From contig OX463780.1 of the NCBI GenBank assembly GCA_949825025.1, forward strand, positions 15,783,480-15,847,479: a stretch of 64,000 nt of DNA, in the 5' to 3' direction. The position numbers and the translations under genes were made by a program. The notes beneath the pieces are model-generated. The model was not told where the DNA came from and searched no databases. It saw only the letters and a program-made list of their open reading frames with translations. Below, piece after piece: positions 42,228-53,416 of this stretch. Position 1 is the stretch's first letter, and each line of letters opens with the position of its first letter. The DNA comes from Siphlonurus alternatus. Its lineage: Eukaryota; Arthropoda; Insecta; Ephemeroptera; Siphlonuridae.

Positions 42228-45200
42228 ATGGCAAACAATAAAATTTACTTTCCATAGAAAAATTAAAATTATTAATTAAACTTAGTGTATAATTTAATTA
42301 TTATTTTATAAACATTCAAAATGTTAACACATAATAATAGAGCCTGTACAAATACAAATAATTTTACTGGTTAGTACTGTATTTTTAAAGAAACTTTTTA
42401 TTTGACATGCTGTTCTCTGTATTATCTAGGGTGGTCAAGGAGGACCTGGAGGGGATTTTCCCGGAGGACCAGACCTGGATCTCACAGAAGAAGGTGCGAC
42501 CAGCAAGAGCAAGCGACGCTCTATGTCTCAGTCTTATCCATCTCGCCCCTGGGACCGCGATGCTGCCGAGAAAGCCTTGGCAGTCGAGATGGAGTTTCTG
42601 AAAGCATTACGGAACCAGAACCTCATCATCAGGTTTCCAGACCCAGATCTGAACAAAGACATTGTCAAGGCCTTCCATCCAGACATAGTCAATGTCCACT
42701 TTCAAGTTCCAAGTGGACCAAGGTAAGTACACTTCCTTTTCCTTTGCCATTTATATATTAATTATTATCTAGCTATAACCATATTATATCTTTTGCTAGT
42801 CAGGAAATGTAGCTTCATCTTAGAAATATTTTCTGCTTTGATGATCTACTGACAACAAAAATAATACTGTATAGTATAGCCTTTATATGTATTGAGTAGT
42901 GTATGCCTTATTAATATTTACATAAATAAAAGGGTTTTCCATGATAATTTTGCTATATTATTTTAAGGTTTGTTGGTTACAAACGAAAAAACTTGTCTTC
43001 AACATTATTCACGGTGCTCTCTGGGGCTCTTAAAGGTATACAGGCCTCAACTTACAAATTAGAGAGACATTAAGTGTTGCTCAAGTTTATAATCAACATT
43101 CGCATTATTTTTACCTGCGCGCAAAGTCGCGCTGTAAAGAAAGTCCTTGCTGACGTCACAACTCACAGCTAGCACCGATTAGCATTGAGTTGTGACGTCA
43201 TCAAGGACTAAATTTTTTACTTTGAACTGCGACTTCGCACAGATGCATCACGCGTGGAAAAAAATGATGCGAATGTTGATTATATACTCTAAACCCACTT
43301 GGTGACTGTCTAATTTGTATTTTGAGGCCTGTATGCTTTTAATACTCAGTCTGCATGCCAGGTGTCCAATTCTATTAATTTTCTTAGTGGGGCACGTATG
43401 TTGTATGTACAACATTCTATGTTACAGAGCTCATCCTGGCAGAGTACACAAGCTACAATTATTTTATATTATTGATATGAATGATATTATTACTTCTAAA
43501 TTATTATAAAATGCAATAATACCATTCTTGAATGGTGCTATGTTACAGATTTTGTTTTGTGCAACTGGAGGAAGATGCAGATGCAGACAAAGTTATGGCT
43601 GACCTCTCCTCAAAGGAGTTTGGTAACGGAATTCTGCATGTTGAGAAACGAGGTACCAAGGAGGATGATAACCTCTCTGCAGAGAGTATTGACCCCTTTA
43701 CACTATACATTGGTAACCTTCCCTCCACTATCACCATACAAACCATGCGGGAGAAGTTCCCCACTGCTGCACGTATTGACGTCGGCTATGCACAGCGCAT
43801 GAAGTTTACCAGGTATATTAATCATGAGAAGATTATTATCTAATAGGCTTGCTTGGTTTACTCCCTAATAAAGTATTATATAGTTGGGGGAACAAAAAAT
43901 AGTAGTATAGACAAACTATTAATAGTTAAATGTCGTTTACAGTTCAGTGTATGAACTGAATTTTATATTTGCATCAATATTTTATTACAGACTACACTTC
44001 AAATTCTGATTTTGAGATTAGAATAAATCATAATGGCTCTTCGTTTTGTTTTAGGTACGCTTTCATCCGCTATCACACAGCAGAAGTAGCCCTAGATGCC
44101 TTTCGAGAGTCCCACAACCTTCAGCTTGAGAACCGCAGTGTAATCGTGCGGTTTAGAAGACAAAGAGGACCCACTGCACCTACCCAGAACCCTAGCAAAA
44201 AGCAGAAGGGTGTAAGTACAATTTTATGTGGAGCATGCTAAAATGAAATTGATTGTAGACATTGAATTTGCAAACATTTAATTTTACATTGTACCGGTAA
44301 TTTTTTAATGAAGAGAATTTATATTCCTGTATTTTTTTTTATTAATTAGAGGCATTAAATTTTAAATTCATATACTGTATTATGATTTAAAAAAATATAT
44401 CGTCGTTGTAGCGCTCTTTTGACCAATCTAGCTTTTATAAGTTTTGACTTTTTGACCAATCTAAAATTATAAGTTTTGACCTTCTGACCAATCTCTTTTT
44501 ATAAGTTATGACCTTTTGTCCAATCAATTATTTTTTTAATTTCTTGTACGAGTGGTGCCATCTTGTGGCAAATTTTACGCTCTTTCCAATGGTGCAATAA
44601 AACGAAAGTTGTAACTTTTGAGATTTTGGACATTTGTCCCTGGCAAAATTTTTAAAGATTGGTCAAAAGGTCAAAACCAGTGGTGAAAGTAGTTTTAATT
44701 TCTTACCAGTGCGCTTCAGATAGAGGCCTGAAGGGCTCAAACCCCCGCCGGAGGCGCGATTTTTTGGGAAAAAGGGGCGTGGCTTATTTTTTTTTAATTG
44801 AACAGTTACACTAAAATTTATTTAAATTATTTAAAGTCGAGTGAGCGATTACATTTCTTTAAAGAATTTATTTTCTAAAAATATTTTAACCTGCCCTCTA
44901 TTAATTAAGAAATAAAAACAACAAAATTCCCAAAGTTAGTGTTTCAGAGGCGTTTAACATGCAAAATTATATGGCACAGAAAACAGCTTTTTACTTAAAT
45001 TTCATTTGAACTATGGTACCAATTCAAAAATACCTACGTAATCTATATATATGATAAATTCATTAATGGATTTTTTCAATTTACAAATAAAATCTTTTTT
45101 TACGGAGCTGTTTTTCCGGAAAAAATATTGAAAATCTTTGTGGGAATTAACCCACAAAATAAGTAAAATTAAATACTTATTCAAACTTTTAACCAAATAA

Positions 45201-48200
45201 AAAGAAAAAAATGTAGTGTCAACATATTAAATTGATAAAAAAATATAGCTGCAGTATTACTACAATAAATATATTTTAATGAACTGTTTCACAATTTAGA
45301 ATGTTCTATAAAAATTATAAAATTAATTTAATAAATGCTACATTTTTTTAAAGAATTAAATTATCGTTTTAAATGTCTCAAAAATTAATTTATAGAAAAA
45401 AATCCAAAAAGTTGTAAAAATTACAATTTTAAAAAAGTGTTAACGATGACCACTTTTTATATGAAAATTGAAGAGAAAAAAGTATATAAACCCAGGAAAA
45501 ACAGTAAACCTACAGATGTTTAAAAAAATACAAAAAAAATTCTTTGACTTAAAAAATCTAAAAATAAATAAATAAATCTGTTCTCAGGCTCACCATAAAA
45601 AAAGCTAGGCGTTTGTGAGAAAAATATTAAAATTAATTTTTTTATCGTTCTTTTAAAATAATGTTTTACTGCAGCACTTACAATGCATTTGTTTACAATG
45701 CAACAATTTCCTATCACAAATTGTCAATTTATTTTTATTTTTTACCCAATGAAAAAAATAAATAAAAGTCAATATAGATTTCAATTATTATTATTGTTTT
45801 TTTTAGAACAAAATTTTGACTTTAAAAGAAAGTGCAAGCTAGCTAAAACTTCGTGAGGTAAATAAAATCAAAGTACAAGAACATGCATTGAGCATGATTA
45901 TAATGGTTTATAGTTTATAATGCGATCTATTCACACTTGCAAATATTGTTTTTTTCATTAAAAATTATAAATTATTGATTTTTTTTAGTAAATTTCGATC
46001 AGTGTCTTACCAGTGCGCCGCACTGGCGTCAAATGTCTTACCAGTGCGGCGCACTGGTGCGCACCGGCTTACTTTCACCACTGGTCAAAACTTATAATTT
46101 TAGATTGGTCAAAAAGTCATAACTTATAAAGCTAGATTGGTCAAAAGAGCGCTACAACGACGATATATAAATGACTGCATGACTTTCAAAGCATACTGTG
46201 TTCCTTACGATAAAAAATAGTTATATTGTGCCGAAAAACATACATTTTCCATAATTTTAAATTTGTTAGACAATTACTTTTAAAACTCAGAAACATGCGA
46301 ATAAAACTAAAGATGTTGTTTTTGTGTTTTCTCCTTAAATTAAGATAAACAAATGTCACAAACAATATTCACTAAAATTGCTTTAGCTTAGTTGAAAGTA
46401 GAATTGAATGCAGCACCTTGGAAAGAAGTTCCAGTATAATTTCATGATAAGAAATGTATAAAATGTACATTTATTACACACAATCAGTAAAACTATGACA
46501 TTATGGTTGTTTCAGTTATGATTTCATTTGTCATGAATGCTTTGGTAATTAAAATTTTAATGACTTAAAATCATAAGATGGCTTTTAATGGTGCACTTAA
46601 ACTGTTATACATGAATGTACGTACTTATGTGGCAATTACTGCTGATAACATTGCATTTATGATAATTAACTTGCATTTTACCTTCTCAGTGGTGTATCGA
46701 TGTATTTGTTTCAATTGTAAATGGAGTTCAGAAGCAAACTATATTTAACAGCTGGAAATTCAATTAAATTAATTTATTTAACCACTGGTTGTACAAGTAC
46801 AACATGGGTTACATCATTTTTACATATAATAATTACAATAAAACATAAAACAAATAACAGTAATCAAGAACGGCACTTCCTAAAAATTAAATAAAACTAC
46901 TAAAAAACGCTTGACAAAATATCTTCAGATGACTTATTACTGAAGTATGCATACATCTTCACTGAATAAATCACATTATGAATCGTAATGTTTTTCAATT
47001 TATTTTTAAATATATTTTCATTTTCAATTTCTCTCAAACTCAATGGTAGTCATAGATTTTGGCTGTCTGATAGGCAAAACTTTTATCTAATAAACTTGAA
47101 TTATGTGCTTCTGAAACAATTTTATTTTTATTTCTGTTAAATGGATTGTAATGCTCGTATACAGTCCACTACTGATCTATGAAACAATGCGTGTAGCATT
47201 TTTTTTTTTATAGCCGTGAACCATCTGCTGTCACAATAGTGATTATATAATTACATTTTATTTATAATTGGTTGAATGCTGTTATTACAATTTTATTATG
47301 ATTAATTTATATTTGTGATTACAGTATATAAGTGTGACAAATACAAATATTATTGTTCACTAAGCACAAAAACTTTAACAACATAATATATATATTCTTT
47401 GTAGCATTTCTTTTGTGCAGGGAGATTTTAAATCATTACTTGCTCGTTTTAAATCTTCTTTGATTTCCATGTTATAATATTTTACTGGAAATGAAATTTA
47501 ATTGACTCACAATTTTAATTAAGTCTACTAAATTTTATAATCACTTTTATTACGTACATAACATGATGTCTATCCCTTACGGGGTAAGCCAGTAGCATTA
47601 TTACCTTGGCCGTCCACAGATAGACCTCCACTGTAGTCTATTCTTACATACTCTTCTTGCTTCAGATATCATACACTTTTTTTTCCACATGTCTTTTCTT
47701 CAAACACTCTGCAATCACCTCCAGCCAAACCTTTTTTGGTCTAGTCTACCCCAACATTCTGTTTGTATTGTCTAATATACATTTTTTACACACTCTCATA
47801 CAAAATTAAAATTAAAAATTGAATTTTATCCTGTTTCCTTCAATTCATATTTTGTTTATGTTATGTTCATTAGGAGGGAGAAACAGTGGGCTCAAAACAG
47901 AAGGCCAAGAAAGAAAAGGCTGCGGCTGCTGCTGCATTGGTGGCGGCTACCAAGGTTGTGTCCACGGTGAAGAGCGAGGAAGGGGGTGTGGCAGCTGGGG
48001 AGAACGACGACGAGGAGGAAGAAGAGGATGAAGACGAAGAAGAGGAAGAAGAAGACGATGAAGAAGACAATGAGGAAGATGATGACGACGATGACGATGA
48101 TGAGGATGATGACGAATCGGAAGAAGACGAGGACGGTATGACAAATTTTTAATCTACATAATATATATTGCAAACGGAATGTTACTTATTCTCTTTAGGA

Positions 48201-49446
48201 AATAGTTATGTGTACAGTGATGAGAGCAGCAATATTGAAACCAAACCCTGTATACCAGGGGTGTCAAACTCGCGAGCCGCATGCAGCCCGCGAGGTCGTT
48301 TTCAGTTGCCCATCAACAAATAAAAAAATAATATTAATGAAGTTCACGAATAAAAACATTTATAAAAATAAAATCATCAAATTTAAATATTCGGCTTAAA
48401 AAACTTATATTTTTAGTGAAATATCCCTATTTTTCTGTATAATAAATGTTAAAAAAAAATTAAGTGCCATGCCCCCTTTTCTAACAAAAATCCGGAATTT
48501 GACAATTTTTGTTTTACCGGCATTAATATTTAGACCGTTTTCTTTAGACCAGTCGACAACTATATTTAGAGCTTGTTGCAACTAGGTCTTTACACATCAT
48601 TGCCATATCATCGGCATACTGTGTGCATTTCTGGACCTTTTAGGGGTGCCTTATGTCTTGTTCAACACTCTCCAAGGAGAGGCAGATCTTGTACAAACAG
48701 CTGTTTAACACGTGTGCATACATGTTTCAGATGAGGAGGATGACGATGAACCGGCTGCTGCGACTCAACCGCTTGGCACGACGGCAGACGACGACGATGA
48801 TGACGAGGACGAGGAAGAAGAAGACGACGATGTGAGTATCTCGGGCTAACGTAAAAAATGTTGAATCATTTATTATCAAAACCATGTATGTGTTGATTTG
48901 TTTTTATTATTATTGAACTACTGTATGTGCAATTTAAGATGTGTTTTTTCGTCTAATATACTGCATTTTAGGGCAAGAGCAATAAAAATATTAAATATTT
49001 TAAACTTTAAAATACTAAAAATTTATAATAATTATTATAAAACTGTGAGTTAAAAATAAGTTTTTTTTTTTTTTTTTTTAAACAAGTAGTTTTATTGACT
49101 TCTTACTGTTTTACTTTCTTCTATAAATAATTTACTATTGTGTGTGTTTTGTTTATGTGTTGCAATATCAATTCTGTACAGTAGGTTATATGTAATACTT
49201 TTTGTTTGAAAATATCCTTAACTCCAGTCAGATTTAAGTTTCTGCATCAACTATTTTCCAATCGGTGTCAGTTTGAATAGAAAAAAAATAATAAATAAAA
49301 TTAGAAGAATATGTAGTAGATAGATACCGGTATTACTGTATAATAAGATAAGAAGAATTTCTATGATCAAATATTTTATCTAAAGCTAACAAACAAATCT
49401 AATTTGTGTTGACGTTTGTGTCCAGGACGATGATGATGACGACTGA
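40537..49446 (+). CDS. RGG-rich, two-RRM, acidic-tail RNA-binding protein (modulo/nucleolin-like)
   Basis: Ten exons: 40537-40548, 40689-41126, 41185-41292, 41592-41630, 42430-42722, 43549-43812, 44055-44211, 47874-48135, 48731-48831 and 49426-49446. Sum 1695 nt, 564 residues. The N-terminal 200 residues are P/Q-rich then RGG/FRG/NNF-rich, with a run of Gly. RRM-like 1 at about 263-333 (NLIIRFPDPDLN, RFCFVQLE). RRM 2 at about 348-425 (FTLYIGNLP, RYAFIRY, SVIVRFRRQRG). Then a Lys/Ala linker and a tail of about 120 residues that is mostly Asp/Glu, ending DDDDDD-stop. Likely a nuclear or nucleolar RNA-binding protein. The parts are those of nucleolin/modulo but with RGG first and acid last; the family name is a guess. 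Exon 4 (39 nt) is the weakest. A possible ATTAAA poly(A) signal is at 49619. Confidence 0.82.
42152..42221. repeat. TA microsatellite
   Basis: About 70 bp of uninterrupted TA repeat in the intron before the RRM exons of the RNA-binding protein gene. Confidence 0.95.
43030..43342. mobile_element. Family N TTAA foldback MITE
   Basis: Ends TTAAAGGTATACAGGCCTCA and TGAGGCCTGTATGCTTTTAA, TTAA on both sides. The arms continue with AATCAACATTCGCAT, TTGTGACGTCA and AAGTCCTTG blocks in inverted order. 313 bp, in an intron of the RNA-binding protein gene. Confidence 0.8.
44678..46083. mobile_element. Non-autonomous hAT-like element, copy 2
   Basis: Same ends as 7471-9149 (CAGTGGTGAAAG ... CTTTCACCACTG), flanked by GTCAAAAC on both sides (44670-44677 and 46084-46091). 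The subterminal blocks match copy 1, but the left interior (44831 to about 45130) holds half of a family D TTAA element. No transposase frame. Confidence 0.9.
44831..45130. repeat. Half copy of the family D foldback element inside hAT copy 2
   Basis: TTAAAGTCGAGTGAGCGATT, CCTGCCCTCTATT, TCCCAAAGTTAGTG, AAATACCTACGTAATCTAT and TTTTTCCGGAAAAA follow in the same order as in the left arm of 50821-51914. Similarity stops at the palindrome centre. Confidence 0.75.
46770..47170 (-). mobile_element. LINE 3' fragment
   Basis: The minus-strand frame from about 47165 reads EHYNPFNRNKNKIVSEAHNS and SFAYQTAKIYD and degenerates later (IHNVIYSVKMYAYF). It ends in an AAATAAATTAATTT tail at about 46770. This is the C-terminus of a non-LTR ORF2 of the same general type as at 14945-15425. 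In an intron of the RNA-binding protein gene. Confidence 0.65.
47563..47700 (-). repeat. Interspersed repeat, copy 2
   Basis: In reverse orientation to 23758-23826: AAGCCAGTAGCATTATTACC, CCGTCCACAGATAGACCTCC, ATTCTTACATAC. It extends further on one side (TATCCCTTACGGGGTAAGCC). Confidence 0.6.
48257..48310. mobile_element. hAT terminal fragment
   Basis: CAGGGGTGTCAAACTCGCGA followed by a GC-rich CCGCATGCAGCCCGCGAGG segment, a common hAT-type terminus. The opposite end was not found within the following 500 bp. Confidence 0.5.
48465..48730 (-). mobile_element. LINE reverse-transcriptase fragment
   Basis: On the minus strand: MHTVCR then, in an adjacent frame, QYADDMAMMCKDL (the RT YADD box), then QQALNIVVDWSKENGLNINA followed by GKTKIVKF. 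One frameshift separates them. It lies in the short intron between the two acidic exons of the RNA-binding protein gene, antisense. Confidence 0.75.
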
Positions 49447-50820
49447 GTGTTGAGTGCAATAGTGGCCCCTCTCCTGGACAAGTCCTCGAAGAACAGTGTG
49501 TTAGTGTGTGGGAGAACCCCCTGCTTGAGTCTCTGGCCTTAGTACCAGGACGAACTCACTTTGGTGACTTTGTTACTCTTGCACCACTGACAAACTCAAC
49601 AAAAGCAGCAGCAAATTAATTAAAGTGTAGCATGTCACATTATTTATAAGTTATTTGGTTGAAGAGCTTTATTGTATGCATCTTAGAAATATAATGTTTC
49701 TATTATAAAGACTATTTTTAGATTTTCAGTAAAGCTGCTTAGTATATATTTATAATTTTAATTTCTATTAATTGTATTTCTTCTCTTATTTCTGTTTTTC
49801 CCTGTACATCACCTGAAATTTATAATAATAGAATTTTGTTGTTTATTTTAAATCTCCTATTTATAATATATATATATGTACTTTCTTATATGTAATGAGA
49901 AATATTGGATTTCTTTAAAATTTAAGATATACTTCATTGTAAATTGTTTCTATTTTTTTTAAACGTGTTTCTCCTCAAATTAATTTATTTTTATTTTTTA
50001 TTTTTTTTTTATTTATTTACTTATTTTTTTTTTTTTTTTTATGAACACTAATATTCTAAACTATCTTAAACATTTTGAAGTTAAATATGGTTTAATCAAG
50101 TTTTTAGATATAAAATCCAATTATATTAATTTTTAAATTTTTAATTTATGTTCCTTTGAAAATGTTGTAAAAAAAAAAAAAGGGAGAGAGAGAGAGAAAA
50201 TGTTATATTAATTGGCAATAACCACTCTGTAAATTTTATCAGACACTACCCAGTAGAATGTAACAGTTGCAGGCAATTAGATTATGCGTCTTAATATGTA
50301 TATTGCATTTTTAAGACAAAAATTTGAAGTCCAATATATTTTATAATTTGATAATGTTAAAATAGATTTTATTTAACCTATTCTTTGGTGTAACATTGTG
50401 TGTTTCTAATTTTTTTGTAAAAATTATAAAGAAAAACTCCTTACATTCTTCTATTATTGAATTTTTTTTACCTTACGTTTTGTATCATCAATAATATAAA
50501 ATATGTTCACATCTGGACAGCACAAACTTTACTCCTACCTCATTTGCTAGAGCTGCAGTTCCAATAAACAGCATAATGTAGATTTAAAATTTTGGGACAT
50601 GAAAAAAGAGCACCTATATAAAGTGTCTCAATATCCAAAGAGTTTTGCCTCACCAATGAATCCATAATATATAGACTGTGTGGTAACAGGGTAACGCCTA
50701 CAAACAAAGTAGGTGTAACTTCATGGTGTCCAGAGGTGTACTTGATTGTGCCCAATATAAATACGTATATATTTTTTTAAATTCTTAAGTACAGCAAAAT
50801 TAATAGTTTTGTAAATTTCA
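49447..50820. other. 3'UTR and AT-rich intergenic DNA
   Basis: The 3'UTR of the RNA-binding protein gene probably ends soon after ATTAAA at 49619. The remainder is A/T-rich with homopolymer runs (49990-50040) and no recognised gene. Confidence 0.5.
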
Positions 50821-51376
50821 TTAAAGTAGAGTGAGCGATTGCATTTTTTTAAATATTTTATTTTTTAAAAATAGTTTAACCTGCCCTCTATTGAGAAATG
50901 AAAACCAAAAAATTTCATCTCAAATAGATTCACCACAAAAAATTCCCAAAGTTGGTGTTTCGGAGGCATTTAACATGCAGCCTTATGGAACATACAACAG
51001 CTTTTTACACTAACTGGGTCCAAACTATGGTACCATTTAAAAAATACCTACGTAATCTATGATGAATTCTTTAATGGATTTTCAAATAAAAAAAAAACTT
51101 TACGGAGCCGTTTTTCCGGAAAAAAAAATTTTATTTGAAAATCCATTACAGAATTCATCATAGGTTACGTAGGTATTTTTTAAATAGTTAAATAGTACCA
51201 TAGTTCGGACCAAGTTGGAGTAAAACGCTTGTTTTCTGTTCCATAAGGCTGCATTTTAAAGGCCTCCGAAACACAAACTTTGAAATTTTTTTGTGATGAA
51301 GTTATTTGAGATGGAATTTTTTGGTTTTCATTTCTCAATAGAGGGCAGGTTAATTAAACTATTTTTAGAAAATAAA

Positions 51377-51876
51377 AAGGGGAATTCACAAAGTCTTAAG
51401 GGTAAGGTAACGCCACCAATGTTAAAAAAAATCCCTCTCACAAAAATTCTGAAAAAAATTTAAAATGTTCTCCTCTATACCCCCTATCAGTATATACCTA
51501 AAATATCAGGTATACAAATACGATCTAGTTTTTGAGTTATAAATTTTTAAAGTTGACTACTTTAACATGGAGAAATGAAACTCCCATGTTAAATTAGTCA
51601 ACTTTAAAAATTCATAACTCAAAAACTAGATCGTATTTGTATACCTGATATTTTAGGTACTGATAGGGGGTATATAGAGGAGAACATTTTAAATTTTTTT
51701 CAGAATTTTTGTGAGAGGGATTTTTTTTAACATTGGTGGCGTTACCTTACCCTTAAGGCCACATTTAAGGCTCGATAATTTAAGGCTTGATTTTAGATGT
51801 GTTTTTTAGACCCAAAATTTCTGATCTTAAATTATTGAGCCTTAATTGTGGCCTTAAGGCTTTGTGAATGCCCCTT
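51377..51876. mobile_element. Family C MITE hosting a family A MITE
   Basis: Ends AAGGGGAATTCACAAAG and CTTTGTGAATGCCCCTT. Outside the inner element it reads GGCCACATTTAAGGCTCG...GAGCCTTAATTGTGGCC, an inverted pair. Confidence 0.8.
51396..51756. mobile_element. Family A TTAA foldback MITE, copy 2
   Basis: TTAAGGGTAAGGTAACGCC at the left and GGCGTTACCTTACCCTTAA at the right, with TTAA edges. Near-perfect palindrome centred at about 51575 (TTTAACATGG / CCATGTTAAA). No coding potential. Confidence 0.92.
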
Positions 51877-52305
51877 AAAATATTTAAAAAAATGATATCG
51901 CTCACTCACTTTAAAAGCACTTTTTTTTTTGCAGTCTTCTTTTTTTTTTTTTTTTTTGAGCTAAATAAAATACATGTGATTATGGATAATATGTTAATGT
52001 ATTAGTAAATAACTTTCGTGTGCAATTCAATATGATAATGTATATATCAATAGCTAGATCAGTAATTTTTTTTTAATTGCAACTCGGCTGGTAATTAATG
52101 CAAAACAATAAATAAAATAGTAAATTATTTTAAATGTTTTTTACACTGATCAATAATATATTAGTTTTATTTAGAGGTAATAACATATTAATTATTATAT
52201 AAATTACACATATGATTTATAATATTTTCAGCAAGTAAATAAAGCAACATTTACATACCATATTCTGTAGGTTAAATTTGAACATTTAAGGAAAGCTTAT
52301 AATAT

Positions 52306-52660
52306 TTAAGGGTAAGGTAACGCCACCAATGTTAAAAAAATCCCTCTCACAAAAATTCTGAAAAAAATTTAAAATGTTCTCCTCTACACCCCCTATCAGT
52401 AGCTAAAATATCAGGTGTACAAATACGATCTAGTTTTTGAGTTATGAATTTTTAAAGTTGACCAATTTAACATGGGAGTTTCATTTCTCCATGTTAAAGT
52501 AGTCAACTTTAAAAATTTATAACTCAAAAACTAGATCGTATTTGTATACCTGATATTTTAGGTACTGATAGGGGGTATAGAGGAGAACATTTTAAATTTT
52601 TTTTCAGAATTTTTGTGAGAGGGATTTTTTTTAACATTGGTGGCGTTACCTTACCCTTAA
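52306..52660. mobile_element. Family A TTAA foldback MITE, copy 3
   Basis: Same ends and internal order as 51396-51756 with only scattered differences. Intergenic, TTAA at both edges. Confidence 0.92.
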
Positions 52661-53416
52661 TTATGATTTATGGCACTTGGCTGATAAAATTTTTACAACA
52701 GCAATTATCATTTAATTATTACTAAATTTACAGGTATAATTAAAGTAATTAAGTTCTCACATGCATGCCTGTAATATAATATATATATAAATTACATAAT
52801 AGCCTTTTTTTTTTAGTTTTTAGTACCAAATTTAGCAAAGAGAATGAAGAAAAACATGAAGATGTATAAATATACCATACCTGTACAAGAAATTAACGAT
52901 TAAATTAATACACATATCTTACAGTACATTCGGCTATTTACAATGTTATATATATCATAAAAATTCTGAATAAAATAAAATGCGCACATAATGAAATTAT
53001 GAAGACTTAATTCTCTTGAGGGACTTATAATTATAGAATCATAACAATTAAATATAAATAATTATAATAATTCGCAAAAAATACAACATGTTATAACAAA
53101 AAATGTAACAACAAAAGTATAATAAAAACAAATGTGATAAAATAATCATAATAAATAGAACCATAATTGACATCATTTGACATGTTGATTATTAAATATA
53201 TTATATATATTACATACTTAATTATAATTTATTAATATACGGCTAGATTGGAATATAATATACTATATATACACAACATAAATATATATTATTTTTTATA
53301 TTATTTTTATTGCAACAACAATAATTTTGTTAACTATAAAATAATTAATAATTTTTGTTCCAAGATTCGAGTTATCTCTACTATATTCTGGGATATTATC
53401 ATATCAATTATATATG
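52661..53416. other. PRDM-like gene 3' flank, very AT-rich
   Basis: On the minus strand, AATAAA (plus-strand TTTATT at 53306-53311) lies about 106 bp after the stop of the zinc-finger gene and is a plausible poly(A) signal. Nothing else recognised. Confidence 0.5.

Larger units (their letters stand above)
44397..46166. mobile_element. Foldback MITE split by a hAT-like insertion
   Basis: The outer arms ATATCGTCGTTGTAGCGCTC and GAGCGCTACAACGACGATAT are perfect inverses. Repeated GACCAATCT / AGATTGGTC and TATAAGTTTTGAC blocks follow. Without the insertion at 44678-46083 the element is about 355 bp. In the largest intron of the RNA-binding protein gene. Confidence 0.85.
50821..51914. mobile_element. 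Family D TTAA foldback element, with two nested insertions
   Basis: TTAA at both edges. Arms TTAAAGTAGAGTGAGCGAT / ATCGCTCACTCACTTTAA. The inverted arms carry CCTGCCCTCTATTGAGAAAT, GAAATGAAAACCAAAAAATT, AAATACCTACGTAATC and GAAAATCCATTA, meeting at TTTTTCCGGAAAAA (about 51115). The right arm contains the family C element 51377-51876, which contains family A 51396-51756. Confidence 0.88.

Noticed and set aside
47870..48173. Minus-strand frames of poly-Ser or Leu/His/Arg repeats
   Set aside because: They are the antisense reading of the Asp/Glu-rich exon of the RNA-binding protein gene.
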